Below, one piece after another: positions 1 to 10,609 of a DNA stretch of 60,761 nt. The notes under the pieces are model-generated. The model ran no database searches. It was given only the letters and a program-made list of their open reading frames with translations, and had not been told where the DNA came from. Where the stretch lies: contig JANFAH010000136.1 of assembly GCA_024663395.1 (NCBI GenBank), positions 1-60,761 on the forward strand, read 5' to 3'. The position numbers were made by a program, and so were the translations under genes. Each line of letters begins with the position of its first letter. Position 1 is the first letter of the stretch. This stretch comes from Pisolithus tinctorius (Eukaryota > Basidiomycota > Agaricomycetes > Boletales > Pisolithaceae).

Positions 1-174
1 TGGGAGGGTCTTGCCAAAGCCTGTCCCTGCAAGAACAATGCAATCTATGCCAAGGACAAAGGCCTCTGCACAGTCTAATTGCCAGGGATATGGTTTGTGA
101 CCAGTCCGCTCCTTGCAAATTGCAGAAAGAGAGTGTCGAGTGGTCTTGGAGGAGTACCTTGGGGTATTGGTTTG
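1..174 (-). CDS. RecQ-like DEAD/DEAH helicase, 5' fragment cut by the window edge
   Basis: The reverse strand encodes a Q-motif-like stretch, KPYPWQLDCAEAFVLG, followed at once by a Walker A loop, AGTGFGKT, near position 1, so the protein runs off the left edge of the window. The spacing and the GTGFGKT variant are typical of the N-terminal ATPase lobe of the RecQ-like helicases that are greatly expanded in mushroom-forming fungi. An in-frame stop lies just upstream (about 175-177) and I see no ATG in the open frame, so an earlier exon or a truncated copy is likely. Such copies are often mobile or decayed, and nothing here shows whether this one is functional. Confidence 0.6.
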
Positions 175-656
175 TCAGGAAGAAAGGTATGCATAGGACT
201 TCTCATGATATGGTGTAGCAGGTATTAAGGGATTGGACATTGTCCAGTTATTAGATATCATATATGTAGCAGATCCATCCAGCAGCCCACTGAGAGAATT
301 AGCAGTGATGAGGACACTTAGGTAGATTCTATGTAAGTTTACTTTTTAGGATTTAATCCAAAACAGGCAAAATCCTGCCAAATTTGGATTTAATGTGACT
401 CGATCCCCTTGTGACCAGGTAAAAGTCTCCAGACGTTCTGTAGCGCGGAAAATTCCGACACTAGCTAGACAGCGCCGGAAGAATGTCTCGAGACTACTGT
501 TTCCGCAGTGACTGGTGAAATGATAGTATACACGTTTACATAAGTTACCATATTTAGCCAGAAAGGGAGGTCGCGGTGTGGTGCGGTGCGTCTGGTGCGT
601 CGCTCGGTGCGAACACTGCTCAACTTCGAGCGGGCCTATTGTCCACTTGGCAAGTC
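175..656. other. Intergenic, with a small hairpin
   Basis: No coding region is recognised. The stretch separates the minus-strand helicase fragment from the plus-strand VPS72 gene and so holds two divergent promoters. The only structure seen is an imperfect inverted repeat at 355-390 (AATCCAAA/TTTGGATT arms with an inner CAGG/CCTG pair). A terminator-like or transposon-end role is possible but unsupported. Confidence 0.5.
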
Positions 657-2421
657 ATGGCAGAAGAAAATCTCAGTTCCCGCAGACCAAAGCGGAGCAC
701 CGCTGGCAACAGGTAATGTTTTTCACCCCACCCGTCGTCCGATCTCACAACATCCAGGATGGAACTCGCGCTGGCAGAACTCGCAATCGAGGAAGCTGCA
801 GATGTAGAAGAGGACACCGATTTCATCAATGATAAAGGTACGCACATGAATAGGTTCGACACCTGTGAACTTCATTGTATAATCAATAGAGGAGGAGGAC
901 GTATTTGAGTCGGATTTTATGAGTACCGATGAAGAAGCTGCCCAGGAGGACCACACTGGAGACAAGGAAGTACTTGAGGCAGACAGACGCGAGCGCCAGG
1001 CAATTCCATCTCTCTTTCATTATCACATATCAATGCTCACTACATCAAAGGCTGCTCGAACAAGGGTCGAGAAAGCAACAGCATTGGCTCATGCCCGCCA
1101 ACGTGCTACATTCAACCCCGAGGCCGCAGTCTCCGTTTCCCGGTCTTCGACACAAAAATCGAGACGCCGTATATTGCTGGAACCAGTCGTCAATGCGGAG
1201 ACGGCGAAAGTCATCGAGGGCACCACGTCAGGCAGGACAGGCGTCAAGAGACAGAGCCAAAGACGACATACGGTTTTGAGTACCACGGCGACCGCAAGTC
1301 GCATCAAAGATGCTGAAGAGAAGAAGGTACACACCGTTTTTGTTACCGGGGACGATTGGACTCAATACCTGGTCAGGCTGCCTTGCCAAAGAAGCAAAAG
1401 ATTACCACGAGCATGCCCACTCAAGACGAACTCATTGCACGAGCACTGGATACGGAAGAAGGAAATATTCTCGAACATCGGAATTACCTCCGGCTTGAAG
1501 AAGAGAAGCGTGCTCGTGCTCGTGTGGTACGTCAGTCGATTACCGGTCCCGTGTTACGCTGGATCAGTAGGAAAGAACAAATAAAAGAAACGGTTCAGCT
1601 CGAATTACCACCGAAGGCCTATTTGCCATACTATAGTGTTACTTATCCAACTGGCGTGGCGGTTCAATCTCCCGTCTGTGTTACTGGGGGGCCGTTCGTC
1701 AGTTACGTCCCACCTGTTGCGGCAGATCCTCCTGCGAGCAACGAGCCGACATCAAATATTGCAAGTGCTCTCTCACCGAATTCGTCATCTGCACCGCAAC
1801 CACCAGGAACTAATGTAGCCATTTTATCGGCACCTACACCATCGACAACTTTACTGCCGCCATCCCTCCAATGCTCCGCCTCGAGTGCACCACCACAACT
1901 GCTGTCCGAGGACCGCATGACAGACGTGTGCAGGAACTACGTCATGCACGAACTCGCGCAAACACCATCGGCGAAGAAACCCCTCTGGGTAGATACCATG
2001 TCCGCCATGTTTGGAGATCACGTTTCATGGGGGGATCTACGCGTGTACACTGGCAAAAACCGTCCACTCTGTACGTCTTTTCCTACTCTCCACATCGCCA
2101 TTTTTGTCGTCGTGTTTTACTCATCGATGGGACGGACGTGCAGGATGATCACTGATTCATTTGCTTCATACAGCTCGACCAGTGCGAACGTGTCCCATTA
2201 CGGGCCTCCCTGCGCGCTACCTCGATCCCCGCACTAACGTCCCGTTTGCATCTGCGGCGGCATTCCACACGTTGACCAAGGTACTATCACATGGGTATAC
2301 TTGGAGTAAGTCATTGGGGTGCTATATCACACCGAGCGTCGTTGCGTCACCGTCGAGTGCCTCTTCAGAGGAACTGGAGAGACCAGCAAAGAAGCACAAG
2401 GGGGAAGAGGCTGGGGAGTGA
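657..2421 (+). CDS. VPS72: VPS72/YL1 (SWC2) subunit of the SWR1 chromatin remodeller
   Basis: This subunit binds histone H2A.Z-H2B and helps SWR1 load H2A.Z into nucleosomes. The start ATG at 657 opens an N-terminal RPKRSTAGNRMELAL motif, followed by an acidic stretch (EEEDVFESDF), which together are the YL1 histone-binding signature. The middle is basic, then Pro/Ser-rich. The last exon carries the YL1 C-terminal module, CPITGLPARYLDPRTNVPF. Exons are joined by short introns at 713-757, about 832-890, 1327 to about 1375, and 2071-2173, all with good GT-AG sites, plus a probable GC-AG intron at 1000-1050. The C-terminus is Lys/Glu-rich and ends at TGA 2419-2421. No frame break was needed, which sets this gene apart from many in the window. 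Confidence 0.93.
1000..1050 (+). other. Probable GC-AG intron in VPS72
   Basis: The frame is open through this 51-nt piece, but it is pyrimidine-rich, starts CAG|GCAATT, ends AAAG, and interrupts a run of charged residues. Removing it joins DRRERQ to AARTRVEK in frame. Retention would add 17 uncharacteristic residues. Confidence 0.5.
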
Positions 2422-2816
2422 GGATGTGAGCGCACTGTTTTTACGTCAAGATATCAAATCCTGAGCACTCGAGACCGGTTGGTCTCATTATTGGACTAAC
2501 AGTTTCAGGTGCTGGGACACATCCAGTTTCCAGCACTATTACAGGGGGGAGGTTAGCCGGGCACCGACTCACTGCGAACCGCGCCTCGGTGGATACCATA
2601 CGAGCTCCGCCGGAGGACTGGTGCGTTGGTGCAAATGGTCAGTACTCCTCAAATCTATCGTGTAGTTTAGCCGTTATGAATGAGAAAATAAACATTCCGC
2701 TTTCTCCACTATGTACTAGAACGTATCCACATTGATACAGCTTTACCTAAACGTAATACCCGTGTGAATGTAAGACACCAGAACAGGGCACGATAAACGC
2801 GACATCATAATTGTTG
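2422..2816. other. Convergent intergenic region (3' ends of VPS72 and SDH2)
   Basis: About 395 bp between two stop codons. It should hold both 3' UTRs. No ORF or repeat of note was seen. Confidence 0.6.
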
Positions 2817-3968
2817 CTACTCCGCTGCGAGCTCGAGCTTGATCTTCGCAATCGCCTCGGCGGGGTTGAGGCCCTTTGGGCAAGTACGCGCACCTATTGA
2901 TCGAGTCGTGTGAACTGCCATGGAAACAATCAGTAAAGAGGACGTACAGTTAAAGATGGTATGGCAGCGATAAAGGCTCATTTCGTTCTGTAGGACTTCT
3001 TTGCGCTCGACGCCATACGAGTCCTGCAAATCAGAAAATAAACCAAATCGATGGATGAGCACTTCTTTCGACGGAGTCTACAGCGACGAAACAAACCCTT
3101 GAATCCGCAATCCATCTGTACGCTTGCATCAGCGTCGCAGGGCCAAGGTACTCATCTTGGTTCCACCAATACGACGGGCAAGACGTAGAGCAGCAAGCGC
3201 ACAAGATACATTCGTAAAGGCCGTCAAGTTTCCTGCGTTCTTCGGGACTTTGCAAAAACTCTCCCTGAGCAGGAGGATTGTCGTTTTGGAGGTATGGTTT
3301 GATGGATTTGTATTGTTTGTAAAAGAGAGTGAGGTCCGGGACGAGATCTTTGACGATGTACACTGAATGTTTGGAAGGTGGAATTAACACATGAGCGGAA
3401 GGACAGAGCGGAGGTCGGAAACGGGGCGTTAGAACGGTCGTAGAGAACAGTGGGAAGGGCAACGTACTATGAGGGAGCGGGTAAATCTTGACATCCTTGC
3501 TGGCATCTCTGTCAATCCGGCATAAGCAAGCGAGGGTGTTCTGCCCGTTGATGTTCATTGCACAGGATCCACAAATGCCCTCCCGGCAGGAACGGCGGAA
3601 AGTGAGCGTGGGGTCGATCTCGTTTTTTACTTTAATGAGTGCATCCAAGACCTATTGCGACAGTTGAGCGAGTCACGACGGGGCAGACCAGGAGAGGGTG
3701 GTGGCCTACCATTGGCCCCGTTTGATTGAGATCAATGGTGTAAGACTGTAACATAGGTTTCTTGTCTGGTTCGTCCGGGTTCTGTATGTACAACGCTCTC
3801 TGAGTTTCAAGTCGCCTGAATACGCGACACATCACTCACCCAACGGTAAATCTTGAACTCTTTCTGCAACACCGGTTTCTCCGCAGGCACTGCCTGCCAC
3901 TTGGCAGCGCTCGACGCGAACGACCGTGAAGACAAGCGTAGTGCGTGCGTCCATGCAACGGTGGCCAT
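2817..3968 (-). CDS. SDH2: Succinate dehydrogenase iron-sulfur subunit, mitochondrial
   Basis: Complex II subunit that passes electrons from the flavoprotein to ubiquinone at the inner mitochondrial membrane. The ATG at 3966-3968 starts a Ser/Arg/Ala-rich presequence ([20 protein letters not shown]). The 2Fe-2S cluster ligands lie in [17 protein letters not shown] and the following LACLC. The 4Fe-4S motif is [12 protein letters not shown]. The 3Fe-4S and shared ligands lie in CHTIFNC and the next-exon CPKG. Five GT-AG introns join cleanly with no frame break, and the protein ends KLELAAE. The His in CHTIFNC is the position whose change gives carboxin resistance in Ustilago (family knowledge), so this allele looks like the sensitive form. 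Confidence 0.96.
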
Positions 3969-4540
3969 GGAGTACTTTGTTAATAGAATGCCCTGCATAA
4001 TACCGATCGTGTGTGTGAGGGAGTGAGATGTGCCACAAGCAGGTGTTTACTGTGTCAGCTCAAGGCCTGGGGGGTCGGGTCGGGTCGGTTTCCGCTTCGG
4101 CCAATCATCGATCGCAGATTTCATGCTGACTAATACACGAGTAGCTAACATCAACCCAAGTACTGGATCATTACAATAGCGGCACCAGCAAAGAATAAAA
4201 CGTAGGAGCATAGGAAAAGACTCTGAGGGAAATCGAACGGGTCCGTCGGAGTTAGGACAACAGAAACATGGACCATGACCATGATGGTACTGATTACAAA
4301 CAGATGATAGAGAACGGTAGTTCTTCCTCCAAGCAAAGAGCAACAGAAAAGAACGGGCGACAACAAGGAAAAGGTGGGTATATGACAGACGTGCAGACTT
4401 CTCCACATCCACGAGAAAAATGAGCAACGTGGGCAGTAAACCTTGCAACTCCAATGTTAGCACTGATACGAAAGAAAGTAGAAATGGCACCCACGAACTA
4501 TATGTAGCATTCACACACGTGGTCTCGCACAAAACAAATC
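3969..4540. other. SDH2 promoter and 3' region of the SH3 membrane protein gene
   Basis: Both flanking genes run on the minus strand. A minus-strand ORF here (4151-4408) is hydrophobic but has no recognisable family and overlaps the expected 3' UTR, so I do not call it a gene. Confidence 0.5.
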
Positions 4541-6301
4541 TTAAAAAGCAGCCCGTATCCCGTGTGGAGTCGCATAATCGCTCAACCTCTTTTGTGCAAG
4601 GAAGTGGGGTAACTCCTGTCCCGTCCCTCTGAAACAGTCCACTGGGATCAAGCCTCGTCGCTGCTGGCTGTGATGGTTGCCAGCCACGACGGCATTGGCG
4701 CTGATCCTCTCCACCAAGGCCCATCCATCATCGAAGACCTGGAAGATCCGTACGACATCTCCGAGTGATACAAGGAGTTCATCCTCCATATTTGGCATGA
4801 ACGGACGGCGTATTGTTTCTGTGTCAGAGAAGGCTGGCACTGGGTCCTCGAATGGATTCACGACAATCACAGGCACAGATGGAAGGCCGGCTGCAGTGTC
4901 GCTAATTGGAGAAGGAGGCGACGCCAGCTCATGGTGGAATGCTAGGGGTGGTGGGCTGAGCTGGACGAGCGTTGCTGTTGACGCGCTAGGTGAGCCAAAC
5001 CCCTGACGAGCCGATACTGCGGTGGACGACGACGGTAGTGGAGGCTTCGGGAAGGAAAAGGTCTCAGAAGGTGTGAACGGACGGACGGACATGGGGGAGA
5101 GGGCTCCGGCATCACCAATGTGGTCTGTTGCGGTGACGAGATACTGTCCACTACCGCTACTGCCGTTGCTCGTCATGCTAGCGAAGGACTCCCTCCGAGC
5201 GGCTTCGCCGCCCGTGGATATTAGGACGTGGTTACGATCCCGAACCTCAGCCATGGGCGGAAGCTCGGGTATGTCCAGCTGGGTGGTAGGGGACGCAAGT
5301 CGATAAAGCAATCCGTGGTCAAAGTTAGTGGCAAAGGAACTTCGAGCACTAGCCCTGTTACCGGCACTCCGTCCTGTGGAATCATCAGACGAATGACTGC
5401 TAACACCAACGAACGAGAAGCTGTGAGAGTTGGCATTGTTGGCGAGCCACCATTTGAAACGTTGAGCGCGACGAGCTACGGCACGACGACGGACAAGTAC
5501 CAGAGCGAGCGTAAGCAGGAAAACCAAAGATGCGATAATTATGCCAGCGATGGCACCAGAGGACAATGCGTTTTGCGTTCCCTCCGCGCCAGTACCAATG
5601 GTTGGAGTGGCAGTCGACTCTAAGCCACCGATACCAGTGGCGCCTGTCCCAGAGCTAGACGAACCATAGGAACCGCCAGAACTGGGCAAACTGGAGCCAA
5701 CTGATGGCGGTTCTCCCACATTCGATGGGGGAGGTCCACCAGAAGTGAGCTGGGCGGAACTACTATTGCCCGGGGCGCTACCCTCAGGGCTCGCCGGTAG
5801 AGTAACTGTCGCAGAGGCTGTAGAACCGGACAGCGAGCTGCTTGGGACTGAATCGCCATTCAATACGCTAGGATTGGGGGAGGCAGGGCCTTCCCCAGCA
5901 TTGGCTGGTGGCGTCGCCGATGTTCCACTCCCTACAGCACTCGATAACCCGCTCGAACTTCCTCCACTGCCAACACTGCCGCCGGATTTCCCCTTTCCAC
6001 CGCTGCCGTTGCCGTTGCCGTTGCCGCCATTTGAACCGTTGCCATTCTCAGAACCGCCACTACTGCCCCCACCACTGCTACTCCCGCCCGAGCTCCCGCT
6101 GCTGGCCGTTGCGGTCGGAGTAGCCGATGCACTACTAGAGCTTCCCCCACTGTTACCGCTACTACTGCTACTGCCAGAGGATCCGCCAAGAAGAGAGCCC
6201 AAGAGCGAGCCAACGACCCCGGTGAGACTATCAGGGGAGGGTTCGCGAGGATTAAGTGACAGAATGCGACGATGAGATATCGACTTGTGTTGCATCGGCA
6301 T
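4541..6301 (-). CDS. Ser/Gly-rich single-pass membrane protein with C-terminal SH3 domain
   Basis: One uninterrupted 586-residue frame. Residues 1-245 are a low-complexity Ser/Gly/Asn/Pro region (likely O-glycosylated if extracellular). Residues about 249-270 form a strong transmembrane helix (GAIAGIIIASLVFLLTLALV) followed by RRR and more basic residues, a stop-transfer signal. Residues about 271-495 are a Ser/Pro-rich cytoplasmic linker. Residues about 497-556 form an SH3 domain with the usual acidic, ALY-like, GW and P-x-x-Y/F-type positions (EDELLVSLGDVV, DDGWALVE, GLIPVDCF). The layout resembles fungal cell-surface SH3 sensors or scaffolds such as Sho1 and Fus1, though the topology here is one helix only. 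No convincing signal peptide is visible, so the N-terminus may lack an upstream exon. The function is inferred only from architecture. Confidence 0.85.
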   Translation of the reverse strand: MPMQHKSISHRRILSLNPREPSPDSLTGVVGSLLGSLLGGSSGSSSSSGNSGGSSSSASATPTATASSGSSGGSSSGGGSSGGSENGNGSNGGNGNGNGSGGKGKSGGSVGSGGSSSGLSSAVGSGTSATPPANAGEGPASPNPSVLNGDSVPSSSLSGSTASATVTLPASPEGSAPGNSSSAQLTSGGPPPSNVGEPPSVGSSLPSSGGSYGSSSSGTGATGIGGLESTATPTIGTGAEGTQNALSSGAIAGIIIASLVFLLTLALVLVRRRAVARRAQRFKWWLANNANSHSFSFVGVSSHSSDDSTGRSAGNRASARSSFATNFDHGLLYRLASPTTQLDIPELPPMAEVRDRNHVLISTGGEAARRESFASMTSNGSSGSGQYLVTATDHIGDAGALSPMSVRPFTPSETFSFPKPPLPSSSTAVSARQGFGSPSASTATLVQLSPPPLAFHHELASPPSPISDTAAGLPSVPVIVVNPFEDPVPAFSDTETIRRPFMPNMEDELLVSLGDVVRIFQVFDDGWALVERISANAVVAGNHHSQQRRGLIPVDCFRGTGQELPHFLAQKRLSDYATPHGIRAAF

Positions 6302-9028
6302 CTTCAGATTTCAGGTTGATCCTGTGTTGCTGAATTGTCAGGAACGATTGGAAGCTGCGTCCAGATTTGCGATTCTGCCTTCACTCCTGCCGCCAGTTTG
6401 CAAGATATACTGTGCCGAATGACGTGTAGAAGTGTGTAATTGAGATGAACGAGTGGAATGATAAAAGAATGTACCAGTGTCAACGACAGGCTGGTATAGA
6501 TAGAGTGATGGAGTGTGCCCAAGGGAGAATTTTAGGTGAGTCTTCTTACCGCGGGGAAAGCGAAGGTTCGACGCGTATTGTGTATCAAGAGAAGAGAAAG
6601 GAAAAAGAAAAGCGGACTGTGATGGAAGGGAGAAAACCATACACGTACCGTGACAAGAGCGTATAGTTGCTAGGCCGTCGCAGTCCTGGGTTTCTGACTA
6701 CCATGGCTACCCATAATGCTGCCGCGATGACAGTTGGCGTGATGTTGATAGGATAAATTTAAGAGGCATCTTGTTGAATGATTGGCAGGTTCCTGACGTG
6801 GAATCGTGTGGAAAATCAGAAGAGCTGCAGCCTACTTGATATCCATCACTTCGTGACATAAGATCGTCGAGCCATTTCATAGTATGTCGCGGATCAGCAG
6901 CATCACGCCGTAGTACATGTGAGGCCCGCTGCGCTCGACGCTAGGCAAAGATTAGCCATCTTGGCGAGTGGGAGGTACATGTCAGACAGCCTGTGTGAAG
7001 GCTGTCAGTACTGGCACCAACCCGATAAGTGTGTGTATACCCAGTTTTCTAAAGAACTCACCAAGAACGCGCACGTGCGTCAAGAAAGCCACTGAGTTTT
7101 TGAAGTTTTTCGCCCTCTGATGGGCCACCGTCGACCGGTCGAGTGCTTTCCAAGCGCCCCGGGTTCCTAGTCCGTGTCATCTAGTATGTGAACTCCAAAC
7201 TTCGAGCTTCATGGCTGCTCGCGGTGACACTAAGACCCCTCACTGAGTCACTGCAGAGTCGGTGTTCGCATGTACAGCGTTCAAAATTATAATTAAGTAT
7301 GCTAGATGAGTGTACTCACCGTCGGTGTCGTTTCTGTCGCACCACACGTGTCGCGCTGTCTCAGCCTGTCACTCCTAGCGTTTTGTTCTGAGTGCCGACC
7401 AACGTTTATTATAATTACAACAGTATCCTACACATGACTCAAGAGCTGGCCGATCCCTCGATGCTATAACTTAATCGCCGTATTGCACTTTAGCAGGAAG
7501 GTTAGTATAACGTCGTTTTTGCCTCCGGACGCTGGTGGGGAGTTCTCGGGCAGCTTGCCCTCGACAGGGACTGGCGATGACTTGGTACGTTGCACTGACT
7601 GTTACTGCAAGTTTCACCGGTAACCTATACTTTTGCTTAGAGGATTTATCTGCCTCGGTCAATATCTAACTCAGATCTTGGTAAGATTGTTATTGAACTT
7701 CTACAGTCGTTCCCCCACTTTATCTGCGTCGATTGCTCTCTCACTTGCTAAATCCAGTGCTTCAAAAGATTTCCTGCACTGGTGCATCTCGGAGCCGACC
7801 ACCGTTGCCACGTTTCTACAGACGTCTCAAACATGTAGTAGTGTATCGGTTCATGGACCGCTTTCACCGAGGATCTGGCTTTTCGATTGCACGTAGCAGC
7901 AACCGACCGTGGCGCCAAATAGAACTGGAACACAAACACCCTGACATGTGCTGCTGAAGAAGACTGTTCCTCTCGAGATCAACTCTTCACATATACTGTC
8001 ATCCCAGCGCCCGATCTGGGTGCCACGTCTATTCATGGTTCAAGGCGATCTGCCGTGTACAGGTAAGCGTACCGGAACTTGTACGGAGTGCTGGAAAAGG
8101 AGAATAGTCCCGTTCGGACTAGAAGATATACACACAAGCACCCCCGGTCGGCCATCGTAAGGGTGTGCCCTCTAATTCCTTCGTGCCTGTTGGCCTTAAA
8201 GCTGACAATCCCAATATATGCCATCTCTAAATATAACCAGCTTCCGCCTGCTTCTTCGAGCATTCCAATCAGTCATGGTCACGATCTTCCGCGGAAAAGT
8301 GGTATAGCGCGCGTTCATTTCATGAGATGAGCACTGGTACGTGTTCACCTGGCATGACGAAGGACGACATCGTTGGCATCCCCATCAGGCTCTCGCATAG
8401 CATCTATTCCCGGTAGACTCCTATGGAATCCAACGACTTTTGATTGAATTTCGTTTGCTGGTGAGGTGCGATGGCGTGGTTCTGACACTGCAACAGTTAT
8501 TTACAGGGTCGCTTTCCTGCATGAGACTCGACGCGATGACTGGACCCAGCTCCAAAAGTCACCGCCACCAACATGTACAGTATTATCCTTAGTGACTCGT
8601 CCAGGATCCGAATTGGCAGGACACAGCCAATCCGTTTTGGTAGCCCATGTAAACCAATTGGCATTCGGTGTCGATCGAGGTCACCGTAATGCTACTCATG
8701 CTTAATGACTCATCTCCGAGTCACAGTGAGTCTGCCCCAGATCTCGGGGCGGGCACACTGCAATGCATTGCCACGACTGCACTGGTAGTGATTCGGTGAT
8801 TAAACTGGTGACTGCGGCGATTGGACCTCGTAGCATCCCCCTTCTCGTTTTAGGCTCCTGGTCAACTGTGTCACAACAATACCAGTGACTATATAAAAAG
8901 TCATCCGATGTTGCGTTCCAAGAAAGAAACGCTCTGCATTACAGTACGCATCTATTACCATCCCAGCTCCATCACACACCCGTATACATCTTTCCGTTCC
9001 CGACGCTCATCTCGAACGTAGCACTACC
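6302..9028. other. Long gene-poor region
   Basis: About 2.7 kb without a gene I can support. The left part (to about 6700) is the 5' region of the SH3 protein gene. The short ORFs at 7471-8705 overlap one another on both strands and show no family features. The right end holds the promoter of the next gene. Confidence 0.5.
8890..8898 (+). promoter_or_regulatory. TATA box of the small KDY-repeat gene
   Basis: TATATAAAAAG lies about 135 bp upstream of the ATG at 9029, with a C/A-rich stretch in between, as expected for a strongly or conditionally expressed fungal gene. Confidence 0.6.
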
Positions 9029-9439
9029 ATGAACAGCCCATCTACATCCACCGCTTCCCTCCTCCCGCGTGCATCTAAACCTTCCTCCGCCAACGCCAGT
9101 ACCACGCGAAAAGACTATTCTGCCGCCTTCGCTAATCTCCAAGAGCGTTACGGCTTCGGCGGGGGGGCACCTATCCTGCCAAATACCTATCCTAACACTC
9201 ATCCCTCATCAGCTTCAAGATCATCGACAGGGGTTAAGAAGTGGCTGAAGTGGCCAACATCCAATCCCTCACGTGCTACTCCCTCCACGAGAACATGTCC
9301 TTCTCCAGTTCTCCACGAGAATTCCCTAGGCACACCAGTGGGACCTGCTCCCAAGGACTACGAAAGTGCCCTGAGGAATTTAACGGATACGTATGGCGGT
9401 TCGGGGCCCGTCTTTGGACCTGGGGGGTGGAAAAAATAA
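9029..9439 (+). CDS. Small conserved-type protein with duplicated KDY motif
   Basis: Single-exon 136-residue protein. The N-terminal third is Ser/Ala/Pro-rich. Two copies of a short motif are visible: KDYSAAFANLQERYGFGGG at about residues 28-46 and KDYESALRNLTDTYGGSG at about 110-127. Both read K-D-Y-x-x-A-x-x-x-L-x-x-x-Y-G-x-x-G. No signal peptide, transmembrane segment or catalytic motif is seen. I do not recognise a named family. The repeat, the clean start context and the good TATA box argue that it is a real gene. The function is unknown; a small scaffold or stress-linked protein is only a guess. Confidence 0.75.
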   Translation: MNSPSTSTASLLPRASKPSSANASTTRKDYSAAFANLQERYGFGGGAPILPNTYPNTHPSSASRSSTGVKKWLKWPTSNPSRATPSTRTCPSPVLHENSLGTPVGPAPKDYESALRNLTDTYGGSGPVFGPGGWKK

Positions 9440-10609
9440 TGATGCGTGCACGTCCGTAATCTGTTGGAATGGATTGCTGGGTGTGATGAGAGTGAGGACC
9501 TCTCTTCGATGCACAATCCTAGCCTGACCTCTCCTCGTCGGCAGCTTGCTTGAGTTCCTCGTCTAACGCGTTACCTATACACAATTTGCATGTCTGGCTA
9601 CTTAAGGGACTAGATGCGTGTTCTGGTGATGTCGAGTCAGGTTCAAATGAAGAGACTCCAATCGTTATGATAGCTGTGGTCGCTTCTGGAGAAATGAGCT
9701 GGCGGATAGTATAACATTAAAAATGTACTGTACCAAATGAACTTTCCTAGCAGGTTCTGCTCGGTACCTATATGGATCTCTCGATACACCCGCAGACTCC
9801 TGCAGTGTGATGGCACCAATAGAGATAACGAACGAGCTGGCCCGGCTGGAACACAGAGGTTAATAATGGATCGTAACCGAAATGGAAGGACAACAGCAGG
9901 GGCGCTGAAGCGCTGAAGGACGCACCCCTGACTGCGAGATAGAATAACACGCTGTTATATGGACAGTTAGGTGGTACACCACTCTACTCCTAATAGTCCG
10001 GTTTAGAGAAGGGGTCCGACATCGACTGATGTTGATGAAACACTACAAGGCCTAATCACTGCCTGTTGGCTCGCTCACCGGGGAGGCTTGGCAGCTCACG
10101 CACAGTGAGCGCTTTCATGATGCCGTGCTCCGCACTGCCCCACAATACACGCGGATGGCCAGCTGATGACATCATGGTAATGATGATTGCGATAGAGGAG
10201 TCGGGTACGGTGTGCCCGGATAGCCACCAAGCGCTCTCTATGCAGACGCTCTTTACAGCACACTTAAAAGGCTCGCGTTCCGTGACTCTCGAGAACTCAG
10301 TTACCTTCGCCCATGTTATAATCAGTGCTCCTCCCTTCCACCCGGCTCCCATGTCAATTCGTACGACACCCAACGCCCACCACTATCCCCGCGCCTATCT
10401 TCGGATGCACCGTCACCCAGAACAGGGGTGGCACTCTCGGGCTCTACCCCATTTCCCACTACCCCTCGGTGGTCCTGCGTCGGCTTGCCTCCGGAAGATG
10501 CTCCGTGCCCGGGCTGTGCCTTGGACGCACTGGATTGTCATCTGGAGTTTGGGACTCCACCCGCACACAGCCAGTCTACGTTGTCTGAGCCCCATAACCC
10601 TCCTGGATC
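9440..10609. other. Intergenic region
   Basis: No gene supported. Overlapping ORFs on both strands from about 10056 onward have no recognisable features. Confidence 0.45.

Noticed and set aside
4047..4724. 225-codon minus-strand frame overlapping the end of the SH3 gene
   Set aside because: It overlaps the SH3 coding end in another frame and the rest is hydrophobic but unrecognisable; 3' UTR is more likely.
5745..6275. Long plus-strand frames rich in Pro and Leu
   Set aside because: They are the reverse complement of the Ser/Gly-rich coding region of the SH3 membrane protein; low-complexity DNA keeps several frames open.
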